DNA of 64,000 nt from Nonomuraea typhae (GTDB lineage Bacteria > Actinomycetota > Actinomycetes > Streptosporangiales > Streptosporangiaceae), in assembly GCF_009760925.1 (NCBI RefSeq), contig NZ_VRLV01000005.1, forward strand, positions 248,001 through 312,000. The letters run 5' to 3'. This document shows positions 17,325-26,045 of this stretch, piece after piece. Numbering within the stretch: position 1 is the stretch's first letter; each line of letters opens with the position of its first letter. The notes under the pieces were generated by a model, which did not search any database, was not told the DNA's origin, and saw nothing but the letters and a program-made list of their open reading frames with translations. The position numbers and the translations under genes were made by a program.

Positions 17325-17732
17325 TCACTTGGCCAGCGCGTCGTAAGCCGCCGGGTCGCTGTCCTTGAGGAACTGGATGCAGCGCTCGGCCTCGTCCTTC
17401 TCGCCGATCGACTGCGCGGCCCTGGCCAGGGAGTACAGGCAGCGCAGGAAGCCGCGGTTCGCCTCGTGCTCCCACGGGATCGGCCCATGTCCCTTCCAGC
17501 CGTTGCGGCGCAGCTGGTCGAGGCCGCGGTGGTAGCCGGTGCGGGCGAAGGCGTAGCTGGTCACGGCGTGGCCCTGCGCGAAGTACTCCTCCGCGAGCGC
17601 CGCCCACGCTCCCGGGTAGGCGGGAAAGCGCGCGGCGACGTCGGACGGCTTGACGCCGGACTCGAGTGCCTCGCGGGCCTCGGGCAGATCCGGCAGAAGG
17701 GTCGGGGGCGGCCCGGCGAGAAGGTTTTCCAT
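17325..17732 (-). CDS. DUF3151 family protein
   Basis: A 135-residue actinobacterial protein of unknown biochemical role. It begins MENLLAGPPPTLLP and contains the conserved AYPGAWAALAEEYF and AFARTGYHRGLDQLRRNGWKG, all-helical and TPR-like. DUF3151 genes are regularly found next to class II fructose-bisphosphate aldolase, as here (35 bp after fba on the same strand). The start at 17732 fits the family; four extra codons are possible upstream. It is followed by an intrinsic terminator. Confidence 0.88.
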   Translation of the reverse strand: MENLLAGPPPTLLPDLPEAREALESGVKPSDVAARFPAYPGAWAALAEEYFAQGHAVTSYAFARTGYHRGLDQLRRNGWKGHGPIPWEHEANRGFLRCLYSLARAAQSIGEKDEAERCIQFLKDSDPAAYDALAK

Positions 17733-17766
17733 ACAAACAGTCATACCCGCCGGGCCACCCGGATGA

Positions 17767-18789
17767 CTAGGCGATCTTCGTGCCGGCCGACTTCAGGTCC
17801 TGGCACGCCTGGGTGATGCGGGCGGCCATGGAGGCTTCGGCGGTCTTGCCGTAGGAACGCGGGTCGTAGACCTTCTTGTTGCCGACGTCGCCGTCGACCT
17901 TGAGCACGCCGTCGTAGTTGGTGAACATGTGCGCGGCGATCGGGCGGGTGTAGGCGTACTGCGTGTCGGTGTCGATGTTCATCTTGATCACGCCGTAGGA
18001 GATCGCCTCGTGGATCTCCTCCAGCGCCGACCCGGAGCCGCCGTGGAAGACCAGGTCGAACGGCTTGTCCTTGCCGTACTTGGCGCCGACCGCGTCCTGG
18101 ATCTCCTTGAGCACCGGCGGGCGCAGCTTGACGTGCCCCGGCTTGTAGACGCCGTGCACGTTGCCGAACGTCGCCGCCAGAAGGTAGCGGCCCTGCTCAC
18201 CGATGCCGACCGCCTCGGCCGTGGCCAGCGCGTCCTCGGCCGTGGTGTAGAGCTTCTCGTTGATCTCGCCGACGACGCCGTCCTCCTCGCCGCCGACGAC
18301 GCCGATCTCCATCTCCATGACGATGTTGGCGCGGCGGCACTTGTCGAGGAGTTCCTTGGCGATCTCGAGGTTCTCCTCCAGAGGTACGGCGGAGCCGTCC
18401 CACATGTGCGACTGGAACAGCGGGTCCTGGCCCTTGGAGACGCGCTCCAGGGAGATGTCGACCAGCGGGCGCATGAATCCGTCGAGCTTGTCCTTCGGGC
18501 AGTGGTCCGTGTGCAGGGCGATGGTCACCGGGTACTTGGCGGCCACGACCCGGGCGTACTCCGCGAGAGCGGTCGCACCGATCACCATGTCCTTGACGGA
18601 CGCGCCGGATAGGAACTCCGCGCCGCCGGTGGACACCTGGACGATGCCGTCGCTCTCGGCCTCGGCGAAGCCGCGCAGGGCGGCGTTCAAGGTCTGAGAC
18701 GAGGTCACGTTGATCGCCGGGTAGGCGAATCCGCCTGCTTTGGCCCGGTCGAGCATCTGTGCGTAGACCTCTGGGGTGGCGATAGGCAT
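17767..18789 (-). CDS. fbaA: class II fructose-bisphosphate aldolase
   Basis: Zinc-dependent reversible cleavage of fructose 1,6-bisphosphate in glycolysis and gluconeogenesis. The 340-residue protein starts MPIATPEVYAQML. It shows the zinc ligand motif ALHTDHCPKDK, the MEMEIGVVGGEEDGV stretch typical of the type A (long) group, the phosphate-binding FHGGSGS, and GVIKMNIDTDTQ. ATG is at 18787-18789 with GGAGATGCAT-like purines upstream. It is divergent from dedA (90-bp gap) and probably cotranscribed with the DUF3151 gene. Confidence 0.96.
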   Translation of the reverse strand: MPIATPEVYAQMLDRAKAGGFAYPAINVTSSQTLNAALRGFAEAESDGIVQVSTGGAEFLSGASVKDMVIGATALAEYARVVAAKYPVTIALHTDHCPKDKLDGFMRPLVDISLERVSKGQDPLFQSHMWDGSAVPLEENLEIAKELLDKCRRANIVMEMEIGVVGGEEDGVVGEINEKLYTTAEDALATAEAVGIGEQGRYLLAATFGNVHGVYKPGHVKLRPPVLKEIQDAVGAKYGKDKPFDLVFHGGSGSALEEIHEAISYGVIKMNIDTDTQYAYTRPIAAHMFTNYDGVLKVDGDVGNKKVYDPRSYGKTAEASMAARITQACQDLKSAGTKIA

Positions 18790-18879
18790 GATGCATCTCC
18801 TGTAACGTTCGGCGTCGCGTGCCCAGTATCCCGGCTCCTTCACCCGCGTGGTAGTGACACGGGCCGGTACCCTCGTTAG

Positions 18880-19581
18880 GTGGACTGGCTTCTCAACCTC
18901 CTGGACCCGACATGGTGGCTCACCATCCTCGGGGCCTTCGCCACGGTCGGCGTGCTGGCGATCATCTTTGCCGAGACCGGCCTGCTGCTTGGTTTCTTCC
19001 TGCCCGGCGACTCCTTGCTGGTGGCCGCGGGGATCTTCAGCTCGGCCTCGGTAGCCGTCGGCATGGGCATCGAGCCGATCTCCCTGCCGGTCCTGCTGAT
19101 CGGGACGCCGCTGTGCGCGATCGCCGGGGCTCAGCTCGGCCATTTCCTCGGCGCGAAGTTCGGCCGCCGGATGTTCGACAAGCCAGATTCCAAGCTCTTC
19201 AAGAAGGAGCACGTGCTCCGGGCGGAGGAGTTCTTCGAGAAGTTCGGCCCGGCCAGGGCGGTGGTGCTGGCCAGGTTCGTGCCGATCGTGCGCACGTTCA
19301 TGAACCCGGTCGCCGGGGTGCTGGAGATGAGCCCGCGGCGGTTCTTCCTGTGGAACGTCATCGGCGGCGTGGTCTGGACCGAGGGCCTGATCCTGCTCGG
19401 CTACTTCCTGGGCAGCCGCGTCGACCCCAAGCAGATCGACCGCTACATCCTGCCCGGCGTCTTCCTCATCGTCCTCATCTCCCTGATCCCGATCTTCGTC
19501 GAGGTGATCAAGAGCCGCCGTGCGGCCAAGGCGCTGCCGGAGCCGAACGGCAAGCACCACAGGGTCGACATGAAGCCGTAA
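18880..19581 (+). CDS. DedA/SNARE-associated family membrane protein
   Basis: A 233-residue polytopic membrane protein. The GTG start at 18880 gives MDWLLNLLDPTWWL. The re-entrant DedA motifs FAETGLLLGFFLPGD and VVLARFVPIVRTFMNPVAG are both present, as expected for a proton-coupled lipid flippase-like transporter (undecaprenyl phosphate or phospholipid scrambling). The tail is short and basic. It is divergent from fbaA and 37 bp ahead of a membrane-anchored protein gene in the same direction. Confidence 0.92.
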   Translation: MDWLLNLLDPTWWLTILGAFATVGVLAIIFAETGLLLGFFLPGDSLLVAAGIFSSASVAVGMGIEPISLPVLLIGTPLCAIAGAQLGHFLGAKFGRRMFDKPDSKLFKKEHVLRAEEFFEKFGPARAVVLARFVPIVRTFMNPVAGVLEMSPRRFFLWNVIGGVVWTEGLILLGYFLGSRVDPKQIDRYILPGVFLIVLISLIPIFVEVIKSRRAAKALPEPNGKHHRVDMKP

Positions 19582-19618
19582 AGGGAAACTGAGGTTACCA
19601 ACGGGTACGCTCCGGTGT

Positions 19619-20068
19619 GTGGGACGTCACAGGACTGACCCGATGGGCCTCGCCAGGCTCGGGCTCGCCGCGCTCGCGGTCGCGCTCCTGGTCGTGCTGG
19701 TCGTGATCGGGGCGCGAGCCCTGCTCAGCTCGCTCGACACGCCGGAGCCCGTCGCCGAGCGCACCTCGGCCGTGCCGTCCGTCAGCGCCCAGGTGCCGAC
19801 GGTGCGCATCGAGTGCGTGGCCGAGACGTGCCCGCTGGTCACGGTCCGGGTGCCGGGCGGCGACGTGCTGCAGTACCGCGACATGAGCAGGGGCGAAGAG
19901 GTGAGCTACTTCGAGCCGGAGCTGTCGGTGGTGCTCTCCGACGCGGGCACGGTGCGGGTGGCCGAGAACGGGAAGCCGCGCGCCCAGGGCAAGCCGGGCG
20001 CGCGCGAGGCGTTCACCGTGAAGAGCTTGGTGAAAAGCCCTGTGCCGAGCACCGCGAAAAGCGGCTGA
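19619..20068 (+). CDS. membrane-anchored protein with small extracytoplasmic domain
   Basis: 149 residues from a GTG start. A basic N-terminus and one transmembrane helix (about 12-37) are followed by a linker and a beta-rich domain (60-125) with a conserved cysteine pair (IECVAETCPLVTV). The domain pattern resembles the C-terminal sheet of RodZ/DUF4115 proteins, but I am not certain of homology. It probably faces outside with a disulfide. Its stop codon abuts that of convergent pyrE with no gap. Confidence 0.7.
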   Translation: MGRHRTDPMGLARLGLAALAVALLVVLVVIGARALLSSLDTPEPVAERTSAVPSVSAQVPTVRIECVAETCPLVTVRVPGGDVLQYRDMSRGEEVSYFEPELSVVLSDAGTVRVAENGKPRAQGKPGAREAFTVKSLVKSPVPSTAKSG

Positions 20069-20602
20069 TCACAGGTCGAAGTCGCCCAGCGTGTAGGCGT
20101 AGCGGTACTCCAGGCCCTCATCGGCGAGCCGCGGCGCCGCGCCCCGCTCGACGATGGTGACGACGGCCACCACCTCGGCGCCCTCCTCGCGCAGGGCCTC
20201 GACGGCGGTCATGACCGATCCGCCGGTGGTCGAGGTGTCCTCCAGGGCCAGGACGCGGCGGCCCTTCACCTCCGGGCCCTCGATGCGGCGCTGCAGCCCG
20301 TGCACCTTCTGCGCCTTGCGCACCACGAACGCGTCGAGGGTGCGCCCCTGGGCGGCGGCGGCGTGCAGCATCGCGGCGGCGACCGGGTCGGCGCCCAGCG
20401 TCAGCCCGCCCACGGCGTCGTAGTCGAGGTCGCCGGTGAGTTCCAGCAGCACCCGGCCGACGAGCGGCGCCGCCGTACCGTCGAGGGTGATGCGGCGCAG
20501 GTCGAGGTAGCTGTCGGCCTCCTGCCCTGACGACAGGATGACCTTGCCGTGGACGACGGCCTTGTTCTTGATCTCGGCAAGCAGCTTCTCGCGATCTGTC
20601 AT
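20069..20602 (-). CDS. pyrE: orotate phosphoribosyltransferase
   Basis: Converts orotate and PRPP to OMP in pyrimidine synthesis. The 177-residue enzyme has the PRPP-binding loop VLALEDTSTTGGS (residues about 117-129), the FVVRKAQKVHGLQRRIEG flexible loop, and the VGGLTLGADPVA segment. Its ATG overlaps the stop of the upstream gene by ATGA (20599-20602), so it is translated by coupling from the GGDEF-like gene. Confidence 0.93.
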   Translation of the reverse strand: MTDREKLLAEIKNKAVVHGKVILSSGQEADSYLDLRRITLDGTAAPLVGRVLLELTGDLDYDAVGGLTLGADPVAAAMLHAAAAQGRTLDAFVVRKAQKVHGLQRRIEGPEVKGRRVLALEDTSTTGGSVMTAVEALREEGAEVVAVVTIVERGAAPRLADEGLEYRYAYTLGDFDL

Positions 20603-21285
20603 GTCTCCAAGCTTAGGGTTCGCAGCAGAGTGAGGGCCTGCTCGAACCTTTCCGGGAGCCGGTTGACCGAGACCCGGAACAACTCCAGCCGGGCCATCCG
20701 CCCGGTCAGCGCCGGCCCCGCCCTGGCCAGCGCGCCGACGCGGGCGGGCGCGAGTTGCGCGAGCGTCTCGTCGCCGGAGAACGCCTCGCGCGCCGCCGTG
20801 GCCAGGTCGAGCATCGCCGCCAGCCGTCCCGCGAGATCGGCCGGCCGCCGGTACGGCTCGGCGACCACGAGCCGGTGCCGGTCGGCCATGGATCCCCGGT
20901 AGACCTCGGCCAGCCGGGTGCGCAGGTAGGTCACGGTGGCCAGGCCGGTGAACGGGTCCTCGCAGCAGAGCCCGTTCACCGGGGCGAAACTCGCCTCGGT
21001 CCAGCCGACGGCGAACGATCGCGCGACGGAGTACGGCGGCTCACCGAGCCCGAGGGTGGTGAAGAGCGCGGCGAGGTCGGTCATGCCCTCGCCGATGCCG
21101 ACCCCGGCTCTGGCTCGTGCGCCCCCGAGCGCGGCGCAGGCACGCATCAGGTCGTGGCCCCTGTTCACGGCCTTGATCGTGTGCTCCACCGCCGGTGTCC
21201 ACCAGTCCTCGGGAACCGACCAGCCGGCGGCCAGGCTCCGCCTGCGCCAGCGCCAGCGCAGCGTTCCTGGATTGTCCTCGTCCAT
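20599..21285 (-). CDS. degenerate GGDEF-like protein coupled to pyrE
   Basis: A 228-residue protein with no assigned function. The segment EDPFTGLATVTYLRTRLAEVYRG (about 110-132) resembles the start of diguanylate cyclase domains (DxLTGLxNRRxLxxxL). The rest of the domain is divergent and no GGDEF signature appears, so catalysis is unlikely. The ATG at 21285 follows GGAGGACA on the minus strand. It lies directly upstream of pyrE with an ATGA overlap, suggesting a housekeeping rather than second-messenger partner. It is divergent from the ECF sigma gene. Confidence 0.6.
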   Translation of the reverse strand: MDEDNPGTLRWRWRRRSLAAGWSVPEDWWTPAVEHTIKAVNRGHDLMRACAALGGARARAGVGIGEGMTDLAALFTTLGLGEPPYSVARSFAVGWTEASFAPVNGLCCEDPFTGLATVTYLRTRLAEVYRGSMADRHRLVVAEPYRRPADLAGRLAAMLDLATAAREAFSGDETLAQLAPARVGALARAGPALTGRMARLELFRVSVNRLPERFEQALTLLRTLSLET

Positions 21286-21390
21286 CTGTCCTCCGAAGGG
21301 TTTCAAAGGCAAAGACGAGCTTTCGGGTTAGTCATGACGCGGAATGCGGAATGATTCGGCGGGGCAACCCCGCGTAATCGTGAGGTCACT

Positions 21391-23745
21391 ATGAGTGTCG
21401 AATCGCCGCAAAGCGATGCAGATCTACTCGAAGCGGTAAGAGGTGGCAATGCCGCCGCCTACGGCGAGCTCTACGAACGCCACGTCGTCGCCGCTCGAGC
21501 CCTCGCCCGGCAACTGGTGCGCGGCGAAACCGACGTCGAGGACGTCGTCGCCGAGTCCTTCACCAAGATCCTCGACTTGGTGGGCCGCGGCGGCGGCCCC
21601 GACGCCGGATTCCGTCCCTACCTGCTGACCGTCGTGCGCCGCACGGTCTACGACCGCAGCCGGGTCGAGAGCCGTCAGGTGAGCACCGGCGAGATCGAGC
21701 TGTTCGACCCCGGGGTGCCCTTCGTCGACCCCGCCCTCACCGGGCTGGAGAAGTCGCTCATCGCCCGCGCCTTCCTGTCGCTGCCCGACCGGTGGCGCGC
21801 GGTCCTCTGGCACACCGAGGTCGAGAGCGCCAAGCCCGCCGACGTCGCCCCGCTCCTGGGACTGAGCGCGAACGGCGTGGCCGCGCTGGCCTACCGCGCC
21901 CGCGAGGGCCTGCGCCAGGCGTACCTGCAGATGCACCTGGCCGCCTCGCCCCAGCAGTCCTGCCGGCCCGTGCTCGGCAAGATGGGCGCCTACGTCAGAG
22001 GCGGACTGGCCAGAAGAGACGCCAAGACCGTCGACGACCACGTCGGCGGCTGCGCCGAGTGCAACGCCGTGCTCATGGAACTCGTCGACGTCAACCGCGG
22101 CCTGCGCGTCATCGTCGGCCCGCTCATCGTCGGCCCGATCTTCGCCGGATACGTCGCCGCCCTGGCCAAGGCGGGTGCGGCGAGCGGCGCCGGGGCCGGG
22201 ATCCTGCACGCGCTCGGCTGGATCCGCCGCGCGCCCAAGAGCCAGCAGGCCGCGGCGGCGGGCGGCGTGGCGGCCACGGTCGCCGTCGCCGCCTTCCTGC
22301 TGGTCTCGGGGGAGGAGCCGGTCAAAAAGCCGCCGGTGGCCGTGGCGCCCAGCCCCACCCGGCAGTCGCCGCCCGTGGTCGAGCCGCCGCCGCCTCCGCC
22401 CGAGGAGAAGCCGTCCAGGACACCGGACCCCACCCCGGCCACCTCCCCGCCGGGCAAGGCCAAGCTGTCGGCGACCATCGGCGCGCTGGGCTCGCTGGTC
22501 CGCGCGCAACCGGGCATCGTCGGCATCCGGCTGCGCAACGCCGGGCGCGGCGCCAGTGAGGAACTGGCCGCCACCGTCGCCCTGCCGGAAGGCGTCACGC
22601 TCATCGCCGGCAGCCGCAGGGGCGCCGCCGCGGCCGTGGTCGAACCGGTCGGCACCGTGGACGGCTGGTCGTGCAAGGTGGCCGAGCGCGGCGCCCAGTG
22701 CGTGCGCCGTCCGCTCAGAGGCGGCGCCGCGACCGCGGTCTTCCTGCGGGTGCGCGTGGCCTCGACGGCGCCCGAGGGCACCGGGCCCGCGGTCCGCATC
22801 AAGGCGGGCGGCGTCCAGGTGCGGGCGGTCGCGCCGGTCGGCGTCCGCGAGGACGGCGCGCCCGCCCGCTTCGCCACCGACGGCAAGGTCGTCGTCAGGT
22901 CCGTCGGCAACGCGCTGCTCACCTGCCCGCCTGCCCGCGAGGGGTGCGCCGAGGCGCTGCGCAGGCAGGGGAACCGGCGCGACAACGACCTGTGGCCGAT
23001 GCAGGCGCTCGACCGCGACACCGTGCCCGGCACCAAGTCGTCCAGCGCCGCCCGCCTCGAACTACCCGCGGGCGGGCAGGTCGTCTGGGCGGGCCTCTAC
23101 TGGTCGGCGAACACCTCGGCCGGTGGGCCGATCAAGTTCCGCCCCGCGGGGCGCAAGGGCTACGAGGTCGTCCGGCCGAACCAGGTGATGCGGCGAGAGC
23201 TGCCCGCCGGTCCGGCCTACCAGGCGTACGCCGACGTGACGGGACTGGTCAGCAGTGGCGCGAAGAAGGGACTGTGGTGGGCGGCCGACGCACCCATGAA
23301 ACCGGGTATTTCCGCACATGCCGGGTGGAGCCTGGTGGTCATCGCCACCGATCCCGCTCAGCCGTACAGCCAGGCGGTCGTCCTCGACACGGCCATGCAG
23401 ATCGGCGGGGAGGAGGGCACGGCGGGACGGCTGGACGTGCCGCTGGGCGGCCTGATCCCGGCGGCGGTGCCCGCGCGGGTCGATCTGGTGACCTGGGAGG
23501 GCGATGCCGACCTTTCCGGCGACAAGGTCTCGCTGGGCGGCGGGCCGCTGGTGCCGGAGTCGGGGGACCGGGCGGCGGGCAACGTCTTCGACGGCTCCGC
23601 CAACGGGGCCAAGGCGCTCACGTTCGGTGTCGACGTGGACACCTTCGGCGCCGAGTTGGGGGCGCGTCCCCGCCTGTCCATCACCACGAGACAGGATGCG
23701 GTGCTCTTTGGTGTCGCGGCGGTGAGTGTCCGCGCACGGTCGTGA
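21391..23745 (+). CDS. ECF sigma factor fused to zinc-finger, membrane and extracytoplasmic domains
   Basis: This 784-residue polypeptide starts as an ECF sigma factor: region 2 at about 20-90 (ELYERHVVAARALARQLV, DVEDVVAESFTKIL) and region 4 at about 125-180 (LPDRWRAVLWHTEV, LLGLSANGVAALAYRAREGL). Then comes a zinc-binding anti-sigma-like motif (Cys191, His217-x3-Cys221-x2-Cys224), a hydrophobic segment at 238-258, a transmembrane helix at about 288-306, a Pro-rich linker (315-355), and a ~425-residue beta-rich C-terminal region with VVWAGLYWSAN. It appears to be a sigma factor tethered to the membrane by its own C-terminus, with an outside sensory domain. There is no separate anti-sigma gene nearby. 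Confidence 0.85.
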   Translation: MSVESPQSDADLLEAVRGGNAAAYGELYERHVVAARALARQLVRGETDVEDVVAESFTKILDLVGRGGGPDAGFRPYLLTVVRRTVYDRSRVESRQVSTGEIELFDPGVPFVDPALTGLEKSLIARAFLSLPDRWRAVLWHTEVESAKPADVAPLLGLSANGVAALAYRAREGLRQAYLQMHLAASPQQSCRPVLGKMGAYVRGGLARRDAKTVDDHVGGCAECNAVLMELVDVNRGLRVIVGPLIVGPIFAGYVAALAKAGAASGAGAGILHALGWIRRAPKSQQAAAAGGVAATVAVAAFLLVSGEEPVKKPPVAVAPSPTRQSPPVVEPPPPPPEEKPSRTPDPTPATSPPGKAKLSATIGALGSLVRAQPGIVGIRLRNAGRGASEELAATVALPEGVTLIAGSRRGAAAAVVEPVGTVDGWSCKVAERGAQCVRRPLRGGAATAVFLRVRVASTAPEGTGPAVRIKAGGVQVRAVAPVGVREDGAPARFATDGKVVVRSVGNALLTCPPAREGCAEALRRQGNRRDNDLWPMQALDRDTVPGTKSSSAARLELPAGGQVVWAGLYWSANTSAGGPIKFRPAGRKGYEVVRPNQVMRRELPAGPAYQAYADVTGLVSSGAKKGLWWAADAPMKPGISAHAGWSLVVIATDPAQPYSQAVVLDTAMQIGGEEGTAGRLDVPLGGLIPAAVPARVDLVTWEGDADLSGDKVSLGGGPLVPESGDRAAGNVFDGSANGAKALTFGVDVDTFGAELGARPRLSITTRQDAVLFGVAAVSVRARS

Positions 23746-23929
23746 CCGTGAACGGGACAGACTGGTACGGTCTGCGTAAATCCTCTGGCGTAACGTCGGG
23801 CGAGGGCGGAATCGTCGGGATTAACCCTCGCACGATCATTGGCTTCATTACCCTGGTAAAGGGCCGCCGAGTCCGGCTCTGACGGTGCAGGGCCAGAAGG
23901 TCGGGCCACCTAGAAAGGGGCGGTGTCGC

Positions 23930-25108
23930 GTGGATCGCTGCGCGCTGTTCGTGGACGCTGGCTACTTGCTGGCAGACGGCGCGATGGCCGTTCATGGGAC
24001 CCGCCATCGCGAAGCCGTCTCCTGGGACTACCCCGGTCTGCTCCAGCTCATGACCAACCTGTCCCGTGAGCGCACGGGCCTGCCGTTGCTGCGCTGCTAC
24101 TGGTACGAGGCGACCGTCGAAGGCCGCCGCACCCCCGAGCACGACGCCCTGGCCGACATCCCCGGCCTCAAGCTCCGCCTGTCGCGCATCAGGCCCGGCC
24201 GCAGGGAAGGCGTGGACGCCCAGGTGCACCGCGACCTCATGACCCTGGCCCGCAACAGCGCCATCTGCGACGCCGTCGTGGTCAGCGGCGACGAGGACCT
24301 CGCCCAGGTGGTGTGCGACGCCCAGGACCTCGGCATCCGGGTGACGGTCGTGCACATTACCGCCGACGGCAGCTGGGCCGTCTCCCGCTCGCTGCGCCAG
24401 GAGAGCGACGACCTCATCGAGATCGGCGGCGGCCACCTGCGCCCCTACGTCAACCTGGTCACCGGCTCCACCGAAGCCACCAACGGCCACCAGCCCGTCA
24501 GCAACGGCCAGGCCGCGCACGCCTCACTCCAGCCCTCACCGCCCGCCTCCCTCCCCCCGGCCTCCACCACCCCCAACGGCCCGGCCCCCACGCCTCCTCC
24601 GGCCCCGCCGGCGCCGAGCCGCCCCTCCGCCCTGCCGTCGTACACCGGCTACCAGCCCGACCCCCTGTCCTCCCCGTCGCCGCCGCCCGCCGCCCCGCAG
24701 GCGGCCCCTTCCCCGGCCCCGGTGACCGGCCCCATCCAGGCCCAGCAGCCCTCCGCCGGCCAGTACTCCTCGCCCTCGGCCTACCAGCCCTCGCAACTCG
24801 GCCCCTACACCGGCCCGCAGCCCGCCCCCGTCACCCCGGCGCCGGCGGCCACGGGCGGCGCCACCACGCTGGCCGACGCGGTGAAGGCGGCCCATCGGGA
24901 AGGACACGACTTCGGCGAATCGGTCGCCCGCGACGCGCCCGCGCTGTGGCTGGAGGCGGTCCTGGCCAGGAAGCCCCGCATGCCGTCCGACCTGGAGGCG
25001 CGGCTGCTGCAGGGGTCGTCACTGCCGATCGACTTCCTCCTGCACGACGAGGTCCGCCACGCACTCCGCCGCGGCTTCTGGGACGCCCTCGAACGCGCCC
25101 GCCACTGA
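23930..25108 (+). CDS. NYN (PIN-like) domain protein with Pro-rich linker
   Basis: 392 residues from a GTG start preceded by GAAAGGGG. The N-terminal NYN domain (1-175) has the acidic nuclease-like residues in ALFVDAGYLLADGA, GVDAQVHRDLM and AVVVSGDEDLAQVV, the pattern of LabA/DUF88 ribonucleases. A 150-residue Pro/Ser/Ala-rich linker leads to a conserved C-terminal helical domain (about 310-390). It is probably a cytosolic RNase in RNA turnover; the target is unknown. An in-frame extension to 23885 has no ribosome binding site. A repeat element begins 16 bp after its stop. Confidence 0.82.
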   Translation: MDRCALFVDAGYLLADGAMAVHGTRHREAVSWDYPGLLQLMTNLSRERTGLPLLRCYWYEATVEGRRTPEHDALADIPGLKLRLSRIRPGRREGVDAQVHRDLMTLARNSAICDAVVVSGDEDLAQVVCDAQDLGIRVTVVHITADGSWAVSRSLRQESDDLIEIGGGHLRPYVNLVTGSTEATNGHQPVSNGQAAHASLQPSPPASLPPASTTPNGPAPTPPPAPPAPSRPSALPSYTGYQPDPLSSPSPPPAAPQAAPSPAPVTGPIQAQQPSAGQYSSPSAYQPSQLGPYTGPQPAPVTPAPAATGGATTLADAVKAAHREGHDFGESVARDAPALWLEAVLARKPRMPSDLEARLLQGSSLPIDFLLHDEVRHALRRGFWDALERARH

Positions 25109-25123
25109 TTTCCTCTTCTTCTC

Positions 25124-25324
25124 TTACGGCGTGGCCGCCGCGCCCGCCACCCGCCGTCGTGGGCGGGCGCAGGTCGGGGGGATCGCTTCTCACGTCGGAC
25201 GGATGGCCCGCCGTCACGGCCCTTCGTTCACCCCGTCCCACGGGTCCCCGGGTTTCCCGCCGTGCCCGTTGCGCCGGACACCGCCGCATGTCTCCTCGCC
25301 GTACCGGCGCATGACCGGAGCGCC
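25124..25324 (+). repeat. repeat family copy B (about 200 bp)
   Basis: Nearly identical, in inverted orientation, to 30293-30492 and partly to 3071-3164. It begins TTACGGCGTGGCC, continues with a GC-rich hairpin (arms CGCCCGCC and GGCGGGCG), then the conserved GGATCGCTTCTCACGTCGGA core, and ends near GGAGCGCC. It starts 16 bp after the NYN gene stop, reading away from the gene. Its frame is open in translation, but the sequence lacks a start signal and appears intergenic in all copies. Confidence 0.9.
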
Positions 25325-25397
25325 TGGGTGGTGGTCCGCTTCCCAGGGTGGCAAGGGTGCCTCCTGCCGCGGGAGCCGTACCTCTGGTTCAGGTACT

Positions 25398-26045
25398 TCA
25401 GGGGTTGTTCAAGTACGTCAGGACGGCCAGGACGCGGCGGTTGGTGTGGTTGTCGTCGGCGAGGTCGAGTTTGCCGAACATCGAGGTCGTGTACTTGCTG
25501 ATCGCGCTCTCGCTCAGGAACAGGCGCCTGCCGATGGCCTGGTTGGACAGGCCCTCGGCCATGAGGGCGAGGACGGCGTGTTCGCGTTCGGTGAGGTGGT
25601 CGAGGCGGCGGTGGGAGGAGCCGCTGGCGAGGAGTTTGGCGATGACGGCGGGGTCCATGGCGGTGCCGCCGGTGGCTACGCGTTCTAGGGCGTCGATGAA
25701 CTGGTCGGCGTCGAACACGCTGTCCTTGAGGAAGTAGCCGATGCCGCCGGCGCCGTCGGACAGGAGTTCGCGGGCATACAACTGCTCGACGTGCTGGGAC
25801 AAGATGAGGATGGGCAGGCCGGGGAGTTCGCGGCGGGCGGCCAAGGCGGCGCGCAGGCCCTCGTCGGATTGGGCCGGCGGCATGCGGACGTCGACGACGG
25901 AGACGTCGGGGCGCCACTTCAGGAGCGCGGCCAGGGTTTCGGGGCCGGTGGTCGCGGTGGCCACCACCTCGTGGCCGTACGCCTGCAGGAGGCGGATCAT
26001 GCCGTCGCGCAGCAGGTAGAGGTCTTCGGCTACGACGATGCGCAC
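25398..26045 (-). CDS. NarL/FixJ-family response regulator
   Basis: A 215-residue two-domain response regulator. The receiver domain (1-120) carries VAEDLYLLRDGM, the phospho-acceptor in VSVVDVRMPP and the conserved lysine in YFLKDS. A LuxR-type HTH (about 150-210) has LTEREHAVLALMAEGLSNQAI. The GTG at 26045 lies 16 bp inside the end of the histidine kinase gene, so the pair is cotranslated. The upstream frame is an Arg/Pro-rich shadow. Confidence 0.92.
   Translation of the reverse strand: MRIVVAEDLYLLRDGMIRLLQAYGHEVVATATTGPETLAALLKWRPDVSVVDVRMPPAQSDEGLRAALAARRELPGLPILILSQHVEQLYARELLSDGAGGIGYFLKDSVFDADQFIDALERVATGGTAMDPAVIAKLLASGSSHRRLDHLTEREHAVLALMAEGLSNQAIGRRLFLSESAISKYTTSMFGKLDLADDNHTNRRVLAVLTYLNNP

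Noticed and set aside
25131..25688. Frames containing GGIASHVGR in the repeat elements
   Set aside because: The shared translation comes from the intergenic repeat itself; there is no ribosome binding site and the frames run on into unrelated sequence.
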